Notes: generated from the sequence alone by a model not told the origin. Shown: positions 23,500-31,662, counted from the stretch's first letter. The stretch is DNA of 42,341 nt from JAAFIP01 sp043769005 (GCA_043769005.1 JAYVJV010000065.1:1-42341); one strand, 5' to 3'. Program-made: numbers and translations.

Positions 23500-24432
23500 A
23501 TGACTTCTTTAGTAATTGCCGAACACGACAACGCGACCATCAAAGGTGCCACCCTGAATACCGTGACCGCAGCGCTTGCCTGCGGTGGCGACGTGCATGT
23601 GTTGGTGGCAGGTTCTAGCGCAGGCCCGGCTGCTGCCGCTGCAGCGCAAATCGCCGGTGTGGCCAAAGTCATCCACGCAGACGGCGCGCATTTTGCCCAC
23701 GGCCTGGCCGAGAACATGGCTGCGCAGGTGCTGGCGATAGCAGCCAACTACTCGCACATCTTGTTTCCCGCTACCGCATCGGGCAAAAATATTGCACCGC
23801 GCGTCGCTGCCAAGCTGGACGTGGGCCAAATCAGCGATGTAACCAAGGTAGACAGCGTAGACACCTTTGAGCGCCCCATCTACGCGGGCAACGCCATTGC
23901 CATTGTGCAAAGCCTGGATGCCACCAAGGTCATCACCGTGCGCACCACGGGCTTTGACCCAGCAGCCGCCACAGGTGGCAGCGCCGCTGTAGAGGTGGTC
24001 TCTGGCGTGGCCGACAGCGGCAAGAGCACTTTTATGGGCAGCGAAATCGCCAAAAACGACCGCCCCGAACTCACCGCAGCCAAAATCATTGTCAGCGGTG
24101 GCCGTGCTTTAGGTAGCAGCGAGAAGTTCACTGAAGTCATAACCCCATTGGCCGACAAACTGGGCGCGGCCATGGGCGCATCCCGTGCTGCGGTAGACGC
24201 AGGCTATGCCCCCAACGACTGGCAAGTAGGCCAAACCGGCAAAATCGTCGCCCCCCAGCTCTACGTAGCCTGCGGCATCAGCGGTGCTATTCAGCACTTG
24301 GCAGGCATGAAGGATTCGAAAGTGATCGTTGCTATCAACAAGGATCCTGAGGCACCGATATTTAGCGTGGCCGATTTTGGATTGGCTGCGGATTTGTTTG
24401 TGGCCGTGCCGGAGTTGGTTGCGGCTTTATAG
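23500..24432 (+). CDS. etfA: Electron transfer flavoprotein subunit alpha
   Basis: The FAD-binding subunit of electron transfer flavoprotein. The 310-residue protein has the alpha-subunit N-terminal domain (MTSLVIAEHDNATIKGATLN) and the C-terminal FAD domain with KIIVSGGRALGSSEKF, GAAMGASRAAVDAGYAPNDWQVGQTGK, APQLYVACGISGAIQHLAGM and the closing NKDPEAPIFSVADFGLAADLF. AAAGGA stands about 6 nt before the ATG. It is followed by L element 3 and the acyl-CoA dehydrogenase, so electron donor and acceptor genes are together. Confidence 0.97.
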   Translation: MTSLVIAEHDNATIKGATLNTVTAALACGGDVHVLVAGSSAGPAAAAAAQIAGVAKVIHADGAHFAHGLAENMAAQVLAIAANYSHILFPATASGKNIAPRVAAKLDVGQISDVTKVDSVDTFERPIYAGNAIAIVQSLDATKVITVRTTGFDPAAATGGSAAVEVVSGVADSGKSTFMGSEIAKNDRPELTAAKIIVSGGRALGSSEKFTEVITPLADKLGAAMGASRAAVDAGYAPNDWQVGQTGKIVAPQLYVACGISGAIQHLAGMKDSKVIVAINKDPEAPIFSVADFGLAADLFVAVPELVAAL

Positions 24433-24439
24433 TATTTAA

Positions 24440-24712
24440 ATACGGAGAAATGCGGGGGATTTTTTGAATGCAGAGGGCGCGAAGGTTTCGCAGAGAGCGC
24501 AGAAAAGAAAAAATACTAAAAAAATACAAAAATTGAAGAAAAGAGAAAAAAGGTAATTTTTTGTTCATCACGTTTTACGTAAATTAATTTTTCTAAATTT
24601 TTCTATTCATTTTGTATTTATTTTTACCCCCCCTTCTGCGCTCTCTGCGAAACCTTCGCGCCCTCTGCGTTCAAAAATTCTCCCTCCCTCTGCGTTCAAA
24701 AAATCCCCTCTT
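24440..24712. repeat. L element copy 3 (with a duplicated right end)
   Basis: It fills most of the 317-bp gap between etfA and the acyl-CoA dehydrogenase gene. The left arm is at about 24456-24506 and the right arm at about 24632-24678. The outer piece CCCTCTGCGTTCAAAAA occurs twice (24661-24677 and 24686-24702), a 25-bp tandem duplication of the terminus. The A/T core resembles that of L4. No gene is seen here. Confidence 0.9.
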
Positions 24713-24749
24713 CATCCCCCAGACCTAGCGAACAAACCAAGAGACCGAC

Positions 24750-26540
24750 ATGACCTACAAAGCCCCCCTCACAGACATGCTGTTCGCTGTTCGGCACGTC
24801 GCCAACATCGACGCGGTAGCAAAAATTCCTGGCTTTGAAGAGGCGGGCTATGACACCGCAGAAGCCGTGCTGCAAGAATGCGCCAAGTTCAATGAGGGCG
24901 TGATCGCCCCGCTCAACTGGGCGGGCGACATCAACCCCAGCAGCTTCAAAGATGGCGTGGTCACCACCACGCCGGGGTTCAAAGAGGCTTACAAACAGTA
25001 TGCCGAAGGTGGTTGGCAGGGTTTGCAGCATCCTACCGAATACGGCGGACAGGGCCTGCCCAAGACCATCGGCGCAGCCTGTGGCGAGATGCTCAACAGT
25101 GCCAACATGAGTTTTGCGCTGTGCCCGTTATTGAGCGACGGTGCCATAGAGGCGCTGCTGACAGCGGGTAGCGACGAACTGAAAGCCACCTATTTAGAAA
25201 ACCTGGTCAGCGGTAAATGGACTGGCACCATGAACCTGACCGAGCCGCAGGCGGGCAGCGACCTGGCTATGGTGCGCACCAAGGCCGAGCCGCAGGCCGA
25301 CGGTACCTACAAGGTGTTTGGCACCAAGATCTACATCACCTACGGCGAGCACGACATGGCCGAAAACCTGGTGCACCTGGTGCTGGCCCGCGTGGTGGGT
25401 GCGCCCGAGGGTGTGAAAGGCATCAGCCTGTTTGTGGTGCCTAAATTCATGGTCAACAACAACGGCTCGCTGGGTGCGCGCAACGACGTGCACTGCGTGA
25501 GTATCGAACACAAAATGGGTATCAAGGCATCGCCCACGGCGGTGCTGCAGTACGGCGATCATGGTGGTGCTGTGGGCTACATCGTCGGGCAAGAAAATCG
25601 CGGCCTGGAATACATGTTCATCATGATGAACGCCGCCCGCTACGCCGTGGGCATGCAGGGCATTGCGATTGCCGAGCGTGCCTACCAAAAAGCGGTGGGC
25701 TACGCCAAAGACCGCGTGCAGAGCCGCCCGGTGGACGGCAGCATCGCCGCCAGCGCCCCCATCATCCACCACCCCGATGTCAAGCGCATGCTGATGACCA
25801 TGCGCGCCTACACCGAAGGCTGCCGCGCCATGGCTGCCGGTGCTGCTGCTGCCTATGACGCAGCGCACCACCACCCCGATGCGGACGTGCGCAAGCAAAA
25901 CGCCGCGTTCTACGAATTCATGGTGCCCCTGGTTAAAGGCTACAGCACCGAGATGAGTTTGGAAGTGACCAGCCTGGGCGTGCAGGTGCACGGCGGCATG
26001 GGCTTTATTGAAGAAACCGGCGCAGCGCAGTACTACCGCGACGCAAAAATTTTGACCATCTACGAAGGCACCACCGCCATCCAGGCCAACGACCTGGTGG
26101 GCCGCAAGACGGCACGCGACGGCGGCACAACTGCTAAAGCCATCGTCGCGCAAATCGAAGCGACTGAGAAGGAGCTGGCCAAACGGGCCAGCGTGCAAGG
26201 CCTGGCCGTGCTCAAGCGTTTGACTGCTGCACGCCTTGCTTTGCTCGATGTCATCAACTTTGTCGCAGGCAACACCAAGGCCGCACCCAACGCCGTGTTT
26301 GCAGGCAGCGTGCCTTACCTCATGCTGGCTGGCAACGTGTTTGCCGGCTGGCAAATGGCCCGCTCGCTGCTGGCGGCTGAAGATTGTTTGGCCAAGGGCG
26401 AAGACACCGCCTTCATGCAAGCCAAAATCATCACGGCCCGCTTTTATGCGGATCACATGCTGTCTAAGGCACCGGGGGTGCGGGACAGTATTGTGGAAGG
26501 TGCTGATTGCGTAACGGCGTTGGCGATCGAAGCTTTTTAA
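24750..26540 (+). CDS. Acyl-CoA dehydrogenase, long form (DmdC-like architecture)
   Basis: A 596-residue flavoenzyme that oxidises an acyl-CoA to the enoyl-CoA and passes electrons to ETF, encoded just upstream. It has an N-terminal extension (MTYKAPLTDMLFAVRHVAN) and a C-terminal domain beyond the standard fold, the layout of the roughly 600-residue group that includes 3-methylmercaptopropionyl-CoA dehydrogenase DmdC. The FAD/substrate motif MNLTEPQAGSDLAMVRTKA is at about 161-179, GGMGFIEETGAAQYYRDAKI at about 415-434, and the catalytic base is likely E439 in IYEGTTAIQ. The substrate is not readable; a fatty acyl-CoA is as likely as MMPA-CoA. An L element sits on each side. Confidence 0.93.
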   Translation: MTYKAPLTDMLFAVRHVANIDAVAKIPGFEEAGYDTAEAVLQECAKFNEGVIAPLNWAGDINPSSFKDGVVTTTPGFKEAYKQYAEGGWQGLQHPTEYGGQGLPKTIGAACGEMLNSANMSFALCPLLSDGAIEALLTAGSDELKATYLENLVSGKWTGTMNLTEPQAGSDLAMVRTKAEPQADGTYKVFGTKIYITYGEHDMAENLVHLVLARVVGAPEGVKGISLFVVPKFMVNNNGSLGARNDVHCVSIEHKMGIKASPTAVLQYGDHGGAVGYIVGQENRGLEYMFIMMNAARYAVGMQGIAIAERAYQKAVGYAKDRVQSRPVDGSIAASAPIIHHPDVKRMLMTMRAYTEGCRAMAAGAAAAYDAAHHHPDADVRKQNAAFYEFMVPLVKGYSTEMSLEVTSLGVQVHGGMGFIEETGAAQYYRDAKILTIYEGTTAIQANDLVGRKTARDGGTTAKAIVAQIEATEKELAKRASVQGLAVLKRLTAARLALLDVINFVAGNTKAAPNAVFAGSVPYLMLAGNVFAGWQMARSLLAAEDCLAKGEDTAFMQAKIITARFYADHMLSKAPGVRDSIVEGADCVTALAIEAF

Positions 26541-26774
26541 TACGGATACGGGGAATTTTGAACGCAGAGGGCGCGAAGGTTGCGCAGAGAACGCAGAAAA
26601 GAAAATACCAAAAAATACAAAAATTTGAAAAAGAGAAAAGAAAAAGAAAATTGCTTTTATGAATTACGCATCAATGCATTTAATTTTTCAAAATTTCGTA
26701 TTCATTTTTGTATTTTTTCTGTCTTCTTTTGCGACCTCTGCGAAACCTTCGCGCCCTTTGCGTTCAAAAAATCC
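26541..26774. repeat. L element copy 4
   Basis: It starts at the TAA stop of the acyl-CoA dehydrogenase (TTTTTAATACGGATACGG...), with the left arm at about 26553-26600, an A/T-rich core, and the right arm at about 26729-26774. A duplicated 13-bp tract CCCCCTCTCTTTC (about 26772-26800) follows. It lies between the dehydrogenase and the nitronate monooxygenase-like gene. Confidence 0.9.
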
Positions 26775-26824
26775 CCCTCTCTTTCCCCCTCTCTTTCCCC
26801 CTAAGTACTTAACCAAAGGTTGAT

Positions 26825-27796
26825 ATGTCAAAACTGCCCCCCATCCTGCAAAACCTGCCCTTTCCCGTTATCGGCAGCCCGCTGTTCATCATCAGCAACC
26901 CCAAGCTGGTCATCGCGCAGTGCATTGCGGGGGTGGTGGGTAGCATGCCTGCGCTCAACGCCCGTCCTGCAGCGCAGTTGGAGGACTGGCTGGCTGAGAT
27001 TACCGAGACGCTGGCGGCGCATGACAAGGCCAACCCGGGCAACAAAGCCGCGCCCTATGCCATCAACCAGATCGTGCACAAAAGCAATGACCGGCTGGAG
27101 CAGGACATGGCCGTGTGCGAGAAATACAAGGTGCCCATCGTCATCACCAGCCTGGGCGCGCGCGAAGATGTCAACACCGCCGTGAAAGCCTGGGGCGGCA
27201 TCACATTGCATGACGTAATCAGCAATGTGTTTGCTCGCAAAGCGATAGAGAAGGGAGCAACCGGATTGATCCCCGTGGCCGCAGGCGCAGGCGGCCACGC
27301 CAGCGTAAAGAGCCCGTTTGCCATGGTGCAGGAAATCCGTGAATGGTTTGACGGCCCGGTCGCTCTCTCAGGCTCCATCGCCAGCGGCGGTGCCGTTTTG
27401 GCCGCCCAGGCCATGGGGGCAGACCTGGCCTACATCGGCAGCGCATTCATCGCCACCCACGAGGCGCGTGCGTCCGATGCGTACAAAGAGATGATCACAC
27501 AGAGCAATTCAGACGACATCGTCTACAGCAACTTCTACACTGGCATCCACGGCAACTACCTTAAAGGCAGCATTAAAAACGCTGGCATGGACCCCGACAA
27601 CCTGCCGCAAAGCGACCCGAGCAAGATGAACTTTGGCGGCGGTGAAAAAGGCGAAGCTGTAGCCGCCAAAGCCTGGAAAGACATCTGGGGCTGTGGCCAG
27701 GGCATTGGTGCCATCAAAGAAGTGACCAGCGCCGCCGACCTGGTGGCCCGGTTTAAGCGTGAATACGCCGAAGCCAAGCTGCGTTTATGTAAGTGA
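26825..27796 (+). CDS. NAD(P)H-dependent flavin oxidoreductase / nitronate monooxygenase-like
   Basis: A 323-residue FMN-dependent TIM-barrel protein of the nitronate monooxygenase (2-nitropropane dioxygenase) family. Visible motifs include FPVIGSPLFIISNPKLVIAQ near the N-terminus, the FMN-phosphate region around GLIPVAAGAGGHA (about 154-166), and GSIASGGAVLAAQAMGADLAYIGSAF (about 193-218), which follows the family pattern. Some members oxidise nitronates, others act as enoyl reductases or quinone reductases, so the reaction is uncertain. Co-location with an acyl-CoA dehydrogenase and etfBA suggests a role in acyl-CoA metabolism. Its 3' end overlaps the convergent GNAT gene by 12 bp. Confidence 0.9.
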   Translation: MSKLPPILQNLPFPVIGSPLFIISNPKLVIAQCIAGVVGSMPALNARPAAQLEDWLAEITETLAAHDKANPGNKAAPYAINQIVHKSNDRLEQDMAVCEKYKVPIVITSLGAREDVNTAVKAWGGITLHDVISNVFARKAIEKGATGLIPVAAGAGGHASVKSPFAMVQEIREWFDGPVALSGSIASGGAVLAAQAMGADLAYIGSAFIATHEARASDAYKEMITQSNSDDIVYSNFYTGIHGNYLKGSIKNAGMDPDNLPQSDPSKMNFGGGEKGEAVAAKAWKDIWGCGQGIGAIKEVTSAADLVARFKREYAEAKLRLCK

Positions 27797-29146
27797 GCCT
27801 GTATTCGATCGAAAGGGACTGCGCGCCTCCAAATGCTCCATGTAGTTCTCCACCCCCGCGCCTTCACGCTCTAAAAACTTGGCTACTGCGTCGGCAAACT
27901 GGGGCTGGGCGAGCCAGTGGGCACTGTGGGTGACGACGGGTAGCAGGCCACGGGCCATTTTGTGCTCGCCTTGCGCGCCGCCTTCAAAGCGCTGGTAGCC
28001 GTTTTCTATGCACCACTCCAGCGGCTGGTAGTAGCAGGCCTCGAAATGCAGGCTGTCTACGCGGGCCAGCGCGCCCCAGTAGCGGCCATAGGCTATTTTT
28101 TCTTCGCTGCGATTGGCGTGCACCTCTAGTATGCCAGTTTGAATGCCATTTTGGCTTGTAGCCCTTGTTTTACTTGCGTAAGCAGCTACTGTATTGATAG
28201 CTATTAGGCTGCACGCTATCGGTTGCTTGTTGTGCTGCGCGGTGAACATGACCCAGTTCTCAGGCATGGTGTTGGCCATGGCTTCGAAGAAGGCGGGGGT
28301 GAGGTAGGGCGCGTTGCCGTGCTCCAGGTAGGTGCGCTCGTAGCAGCGGTAGAAAAACGCCCACTCTTGTGCGGTAATGGCTTTGCCTTCGCTGGTTTTC
28401 CAGGTAATGCCCGCCTGCGCCACCTTGCGGCGTTCAGCGCGGATCTTTTTGCGTTTGTCTTGTGTCAGGGTGGCCAGGTAATGGTCGAAGCTGCCATAGG
28501 GTTCGCCGATTATTTGTGCAGCGTCGGTTTCGCCGCCGGGCCGCCCCAAGGCGAAACGCGCCCCCTCGGGGGGCAGCGCAGCACACGCAGTGGCAAGCGT
28601 GGGGGCACCATTCGTCCAATGGAACTGCACTGTCTGCCGCGCCATCATCTGCTGCGCGTCGTTGGCGCATTTATCTGCCTCGGAGATGAATAAACCGTGC
28701 AATGAAGAGAGCTTATTTTGCTCACAATATAATAGCTGCTTACGCATTAATTCATTGATCTGTAGCCCGTTTTTGCACACATACCGGGTGCCTGGAACGG
28801 GGGTATAGGGCACGGCTACCACCGCCTTGGGGTAGTAGCGTAGGCCGTGCTCCTGGTAGGCTCGGGCCCAGGCCCAGTCAAAAATGTACTCACCGTAGGA
28901 GTGGTCTTTGACATACATGGGTGCGCTGGCAAGAAGCTCAGTCTCATCATGGTTGTACAGCGTCACAAACTGGGGCTGCCAGCCCGTGGCGGCGCAGGCT
29001 GAGCCGCTGGTGTGCAGGGCGGCCAGGTATTCGTGGCGCATAAAGGGCGTGGGCGCGTCGCTGGCGGCTAGCAGGTCGTTCCACTGGGCGGCATTGATCT
29101 CCAGCGGCGAAGTGTGCACGCGGGTGACATAATCAAACTGCTGCAT
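27785..29146 (-). CDS. GNAT-fold protein of the DUF482 (peptidogalycan synthesis) family with three repeat insertions
   Basis: A 453-residue protein of the DUF482/GNAT family: N-terminal PFMRHEYLAALHTSGS, central SFDHYLATLTQDKRKKIRAER, and the strongly conserved YGRYWGALARVDSLHFEACY ... QRFEGGAQGEHKMARGLLPV near the C-terminus. The activity is unproven; a peptidyl or acyl transfer is inferred from the fold. Family members are, as I recall, about 380-390 residues; the excess is accounted for by three in-frame insertions of repeat DNA at about residues 124-142 (S element), 178-206 (GC-rich family repeat) and 317-341 (S element). No stop or frameshift results. The start at 29146 has GGGAGG upstream. 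Convergent with the nitronate monooxygenase-like gene. Confidence 0.87.
   Translation of the reverse strand: MQQFDYVTRVHTSPLEINAAQWNDLLAASDAPTPFMRHEYLAALHTSGSACAATGWQPQFVTLYNHDETELLASAPMYVKDHSYGEYIFDWAWARAYQEHGLRYYPKAVVAVPYTPVPGTRYVCKNGLQINELMRKQLLYCEQNKLSSLHGLFISEADKCANDAQQMMARQTVQFHWTNGAPTLATACAALPPEGARFALGRPGGETDAAQIIGEPYGSFDHYLATLTQDKRKKIRAERRKVAQAGITWKTSEGKAITAQEWAFFYRCYERTYLEHGNAPYLTPAFFEAMANTMPENWVMFTAQHNKQPIACSLIAINTVAAYASKTRATSQNGIQTGILEVHANRSEEKIAYGRYWGALARVDSLHFEACYYQPLEWCIENGYQRFEGGAQGEHKMARGLLPVVTHSAHWLAQPQFADAVAKFLEREGAGVENYMEHLEARSPFRSNTGSLT
28124..28210 (-). repeat. S element inside the GNAT gene (C-terminal copy, in frame)
   Basis: On the coding strand it reads ACAGTAGCTGCTTACGC, AAGTAAAACAAGGGCTAC, AAGCCAAAATGGCATTC, matching the S family and adding its longer tail (AAATGGC..). 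It encodes TVAAYASKTRATSQNGIQTG, which interrupts the otherwise conserved LIAIN ... AYGRYWGAL segment. Confidence 0.8.
28529..28607 (-). repeat. GC-rich palindromic family repeat inside the GNAT gene
   Basis: The plus strand reads CGCCGCCGGGCCGCCCC, AAGGCGAAACGCGCCCCC, TCGGGGGGCAGCGCAGC and ends GTGGCAAGCGTGGGGGC. The CGCCCCCTCGGGGGGCAG core is a strong palindrome. I recall near-identical intergenic repeats in Comamonadaceae genomes. Here it encodes about 29 residues in frame (ending PPEGARFALGRPGGETD). Confidence 0.75.
28721..28777 (+). repeat. S element inside the GNAT gene (N-terminal copy, in frame)
   Basis: It reads AATATAATAGCTGCTTACG, CATTAATTCATTGATCTG, TAGCCCGTTTTTGC. On the coding strand it yields KNGLQINELMRKQLLYC, a different frame from the other coding copies. 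Confidence 0.75.
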
Positions 29147-29149
29147 GCG

Positions 29150-29247
29150 ACCTCCCGTTCTTTCTGAGCTTGTCGAAGGGTCGCGCCAGATGCACAAGCA
29201 AGGCCTGGAGGTGACGGGCTTTGACAAGCTTGGCCCGAACGAGATGT
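29150..29247. repeat. Inverted repeat of the GAGCTTGTCGAAG type between GNAT and nadE
   Basis: CGTTCTTTCTGAGCTTGTC (about 29156-29174) and the reverse complement of the right part (CGTTCGGGCCAAGCTTGTC, about 29224-29242) form imperfect arms with a spacer of about 50 bp. Repeats with the GAGCTTGTCGAAG core are common between genes in many proteobacteria. It occupies the divergent gap, so it may overlap both promoters. Confidence 0.6.
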
Positions 29248-29256
29248 GTTTTTTTC

Positions 29257-30942
29257 ATGGCATTAAAAATTTGCGTAGCGCAACTGAACTTTACCGTAGG
29301 TGACTTGAGCGGTAATGCCGCCAAGATTGTCGCTACGGCCCGCGCGGCTTACGCGCAAGGCGTGCGCCTGATGCTGACGCCTGAATTGTCCATCTGCGGC
29401 TACCCGGCAGAAGACTTGCTGCTGCGCCCCGCCTTCATCAACGCCTGCGATGATGCCCTGAATACGGTGGCCCGCGAACTGGCAGGGTTAAAGGGTTTGC
29501 ATGTGGTGGTGGGCCACCCCACGGGGGGCGACACCCGCACCAAAAGTACGGCAGTGCAGCGCCGCTTTAATGCCGCCAGTGTGCTGTGCGAGGGGCGCAA
29601 GCTGGAGACCTACGCCAAGCGCGAACTGCCCAACTACCAGGTGTTTGACGAGCGGCGCTACTTTACGCCCGGCCAAGGCGTGTGCGTGTTCCAGGTGGAG
29701 GGTATTTCTATTGGTCTGCTCATTTGCGAAGATGCGTGGTTTGACGAGCCGGGCCAATTGGCCAAAGAGGCGGGTGCCGAGCTGCTGGCGGTCATCAATG
29801 CATCGCCTTTTCACGTTGGCAAAAGCGGCGAGCGGGTCGAGCGCATGAAGCAGGGCGCGCTGCACACGGGCTTGCCCATCATCTACGCGCACCACGTGGG
29901 CGCGCAGGACGAGGTGGTGTTTGACGGGGCCTCTTTTGTTTTAAACGCCGATGGCACGCTGGCGGGGAACGCCCCCAGTTTTGTCGAAGACAGCTTTATT
30001 TTCCAGGTAAATCGGTCTGCAAGCCAACAAAATATTGCGCAAACAGCTATTGAAATAGTAGCAAATAAACAACCCATGCGCAGTCATGAGGCAGATTTGT
30101 GGGACGCTTTGGTGATGGGCGTGCGCGACTACGTGGGTAAAAACGGTTTCCCCAGCATCTTGCTGGGCTTGTCCGGGGGCATCGACTCGGCTTTGGTTTT
30201 GGCCATTGCGGTAGACGCACTAGGCAAAGACAAAGTGCGCACAGTGATGATGCCCAGCCCCTACACGGCAGACATCAGCTGGATTGATGCCCGCGAGATG
30301 GCTAAGCGCATGGGTGTGCGCTACGACGAGATTTCCATCGTGCCCGAGTTTGAGGCCTTCAAGGCCTCGCTGTCGGGTGAGTTCAAGGGCTTGGCAGAGG
30401 ACGCGACCGAGGAGAACATCCAGGCTCGCATACGCGGCACTTTGCTGATGGCCTTGAGTAACAAGTTTGGCTCCATCGTGCTGACCACGGGCAACAAAAG
30501 CGAGATGGCCACCGGCTACTGCACCCTGTACGGCGATATGGCGGGCGGTTTTGCAGTCATCAAAGACGTAGCCAAAACTACGGTGTTCAAGCTGGCCTGG
30601 TGGCGCAATGCGCACGACCCCTACGGCACCTGCACCAACCCCATTCCCGAGCGCATCATCACCCGCCCACCCAGCGCCGAGTTGCGAGCCGACCAGAAAG
30701 ACCAAGACAGCCTGCCGCCCTACGAGGTGCTGGACGCGATTTTGGAACGTTATATGGAAAACGACCAGAGTATTGACGAGATCATTGCAGCGGGCTTTGC
30801 CCAGGCCGATGTCGAGCGCGTGACCCGTTTGATCAAAATCAACGAATACAAACGCCGCCAGGCCCCCGTGGGTATTCGCGTGACCCACCGCAGCTTTGGC
30901 AAAGATTGGCGTTATCCTATAACCTCTAAGTTTCGGGCTTAG
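29257..30942 (+). CDS. nadE: Glutamine-dependent NAD+ synthetase
   Basis: This enzyme amidates nicotinic acid adenine dinucleotide to NAD+ using glutamine-derived ammonia. It is a 561-residue two-domain protein. An N-terminal carbon-nitrogen hydrolase (glutaminase) domain carries the triad E43 (TPELSICGYP), K121 (YAKRELPNY) and C157 (LLICEDAWF). A C-terminal NAD synthase domain carries the PP-loop LGLSGGIDSALVLA (SGGIDS 306-311). The ATG at 29257 gives the conserved MALKICVAQLNFTVGD. Residues 257-271, in the linker between the domains, are encoded by an S repeat. The next gene is glnB, whose PII product is known to control the NadE2-type enzyme in some proteobacteria. Confidence 0.96.
   Translation: MALKICVAQLNFTVGDLSGNAAKIVATARAAYAQGVRLMLTPELSICGYPAEDLLLRPAFINACDDALNTVARELAGLKGLHVVVGHPTGGDTRTKSTAVQRRFNAASVLCEGRKLETYAKRELPNYQVFDERRYFTPGQGVCVFQVEGISIGLLICEDAWFDEPGQLAKEAGAELLAVINASPFHVGKSGERVERMKQGALHTGLPIIYAHHVGAQDEVVFDGASFVLNADGTLAGNAPSFVEDSFIFQVNRSASQQNIAQTAIEIVANKQPMRSHEADLWDALVMGVRDYVGKNGFPSILLGLSGGIDSALVLAIAVDALGKDKVRTVMMPSPYTADISWIDAREMAKRMGVRYDEISIVPEFEAFKASLSGEFKGLAEDATEENIQARIRGTLLMALSNKFGSIVLTTGNKSEMATGYCTLYGDMAGGFAVIKDVAKTTVFKLAWWRNAHDPYGTCTNPIPERIITRPPSAELRADQKDQDSLPPYEVLDAILERYMENDQSIDEIIAAGFAQADVERVTRLIKINEYKRRQAPVGIRVTHRSFGKDWRYPITSKFRA
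30025..30069 (-). repeat. S element inside nadE (in frame)
   Basis: The coding strand reads CAACAAAATATTGCGCAAAC, AGCTATTGAAATAGTAGC, AAATAAA; the reverse complement fits the S family. It encodes QQNIAQTAIEIVANK at the joint between the glutaminase and synthetase domains. Confidence 0.8.
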
Positions 30943-30960
30943 GTGGTCTTAAGAGGCCGA

Positions 30961-30988
30961 AAACCGAAAGCGGGAAACCGAAAGCGGA
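30961..30988. repeat. Tandem 14-bp repeat after nadE
   Basis: AAACCGAAAGCGGG occurs twice back to back (second copy ends in GGA) directly before L element 5. Confidence 0.75.
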
Positions 30989-30989
30989 C

Positions 30990-31216
30990 ATCCGGACGCA
31001 GAGGACGCGAAGGTTACGCAGAGGACGCGAAAGAAGATAAAAGAAGATAAAGAAAGTTGGGGGAAATAAAGAAGATTAAGAAGGCAGAGAAAATTTTTAG
31101 AATTGAAATGGGTGGAATTGAAAATAAATGCGAATTTATTTTTTAGTTTTTGTCTTTATTTTGGTATTCTCTTTTTTGCGCCCTTTGCGTAACTTTTGCG
31201 TCCTCTGCGTCCGGAA
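30990..31216. repeat. L element copy 5 (diverged variant)
   Basis: The arms begin TCCGGACGCAGAGGACGC (about 30991-31036) and end GTCCTCTGCGTCCGGAAG (about 31176-31217), so both arms share the variant CCGGACGCAGAGGACG instead of the usual TGAACGCAGAGGGCG. The matching changes on both arms look like maintained pairing. It fills the 315-bp nadE-glnB gap, in which no gene is seen. Confidence 0.88.
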
Positions 31217-31257
31217 GTTCTGACCCCGAATTCGGACATATTAGCGAGCACACCAAC

Positions 31258-31596
31258 ATGAAACAAATCACCGCCATCATCAAACCTTTCAAACTCGAAG
31301 AAGTCCGCGAAGCATTAGCTGAGTGTGGCGTGACGGGGCTCACTGTGACCGAAGTCAAAGGCTTTGGCCGCCAGAAGGGCCATACCGAGCTGTACCGGGG
31401 TGCTGAGTATGTCGTAGACTTTTTGCCTAAAGTGAAGGTGGAAGTCACTGTGAAAAGTGTGGACGTAGACCGCTGTGTAGACGCGATTGTGAAAGCCGCC
31501 CGTACCGGCAAGATCGGGGATGGGAAGATCTTCGTCACCACCGTCGAACGGGTGGTGCGTATCCGCACGGGCGAAGAAGACGAAGCTGCGGTGTAG
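31258..31596 (+). CDS. glnB: Nitrogen regulatory protein PII
   Basis: A 112-residue PII signalling protein that senses 2-oxoglutarate and ATP/ADP and controls glutamine synthetase adenylylation and other targets. It starts MKQITAIIKPFKLEEVREAL; the T-loop has the uridylylation site Y51 in RGAEYVVDFLPKVKVE, and the C-terminal signatures are GKIGDGKIFV and RIRTGE. The start at 31258 is fixed by the conserved N-terminus; an upstream in-frame extension comes from the L element. GlnB and GlnK cannot be told apart with certainty; the nadE neighbour and the absence of amtB favour the GlnB label. Confidence 0.96.
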   Translation: MKQITAIIKPFKLEEVREALAECGVTGLTVTEVKGFGRQKGHTELYRGAEYVVDFLPKVKVEVTVKSVDVDRCVDAIVKAARTGKIGDGKIFVTTVERVVRIRTGEEDEAAV

Positions 31597-31662
31597 TACG
31601 GGCACCTTGGCAGGCAGGGTGGGGGCGGTCAAACCGCGCCGACTGACACACACCGACGAGAG

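Noticed and set aside
25194..26456. 420-codon minus-strand frame opposite the acyl-CoA dehydrogenase gene
   Set aside because: It is an antisense shadow of a GC-rich gene whose plus-strand product is clearly identified; its translation is His/Ala/Gly-rich with no known domain.
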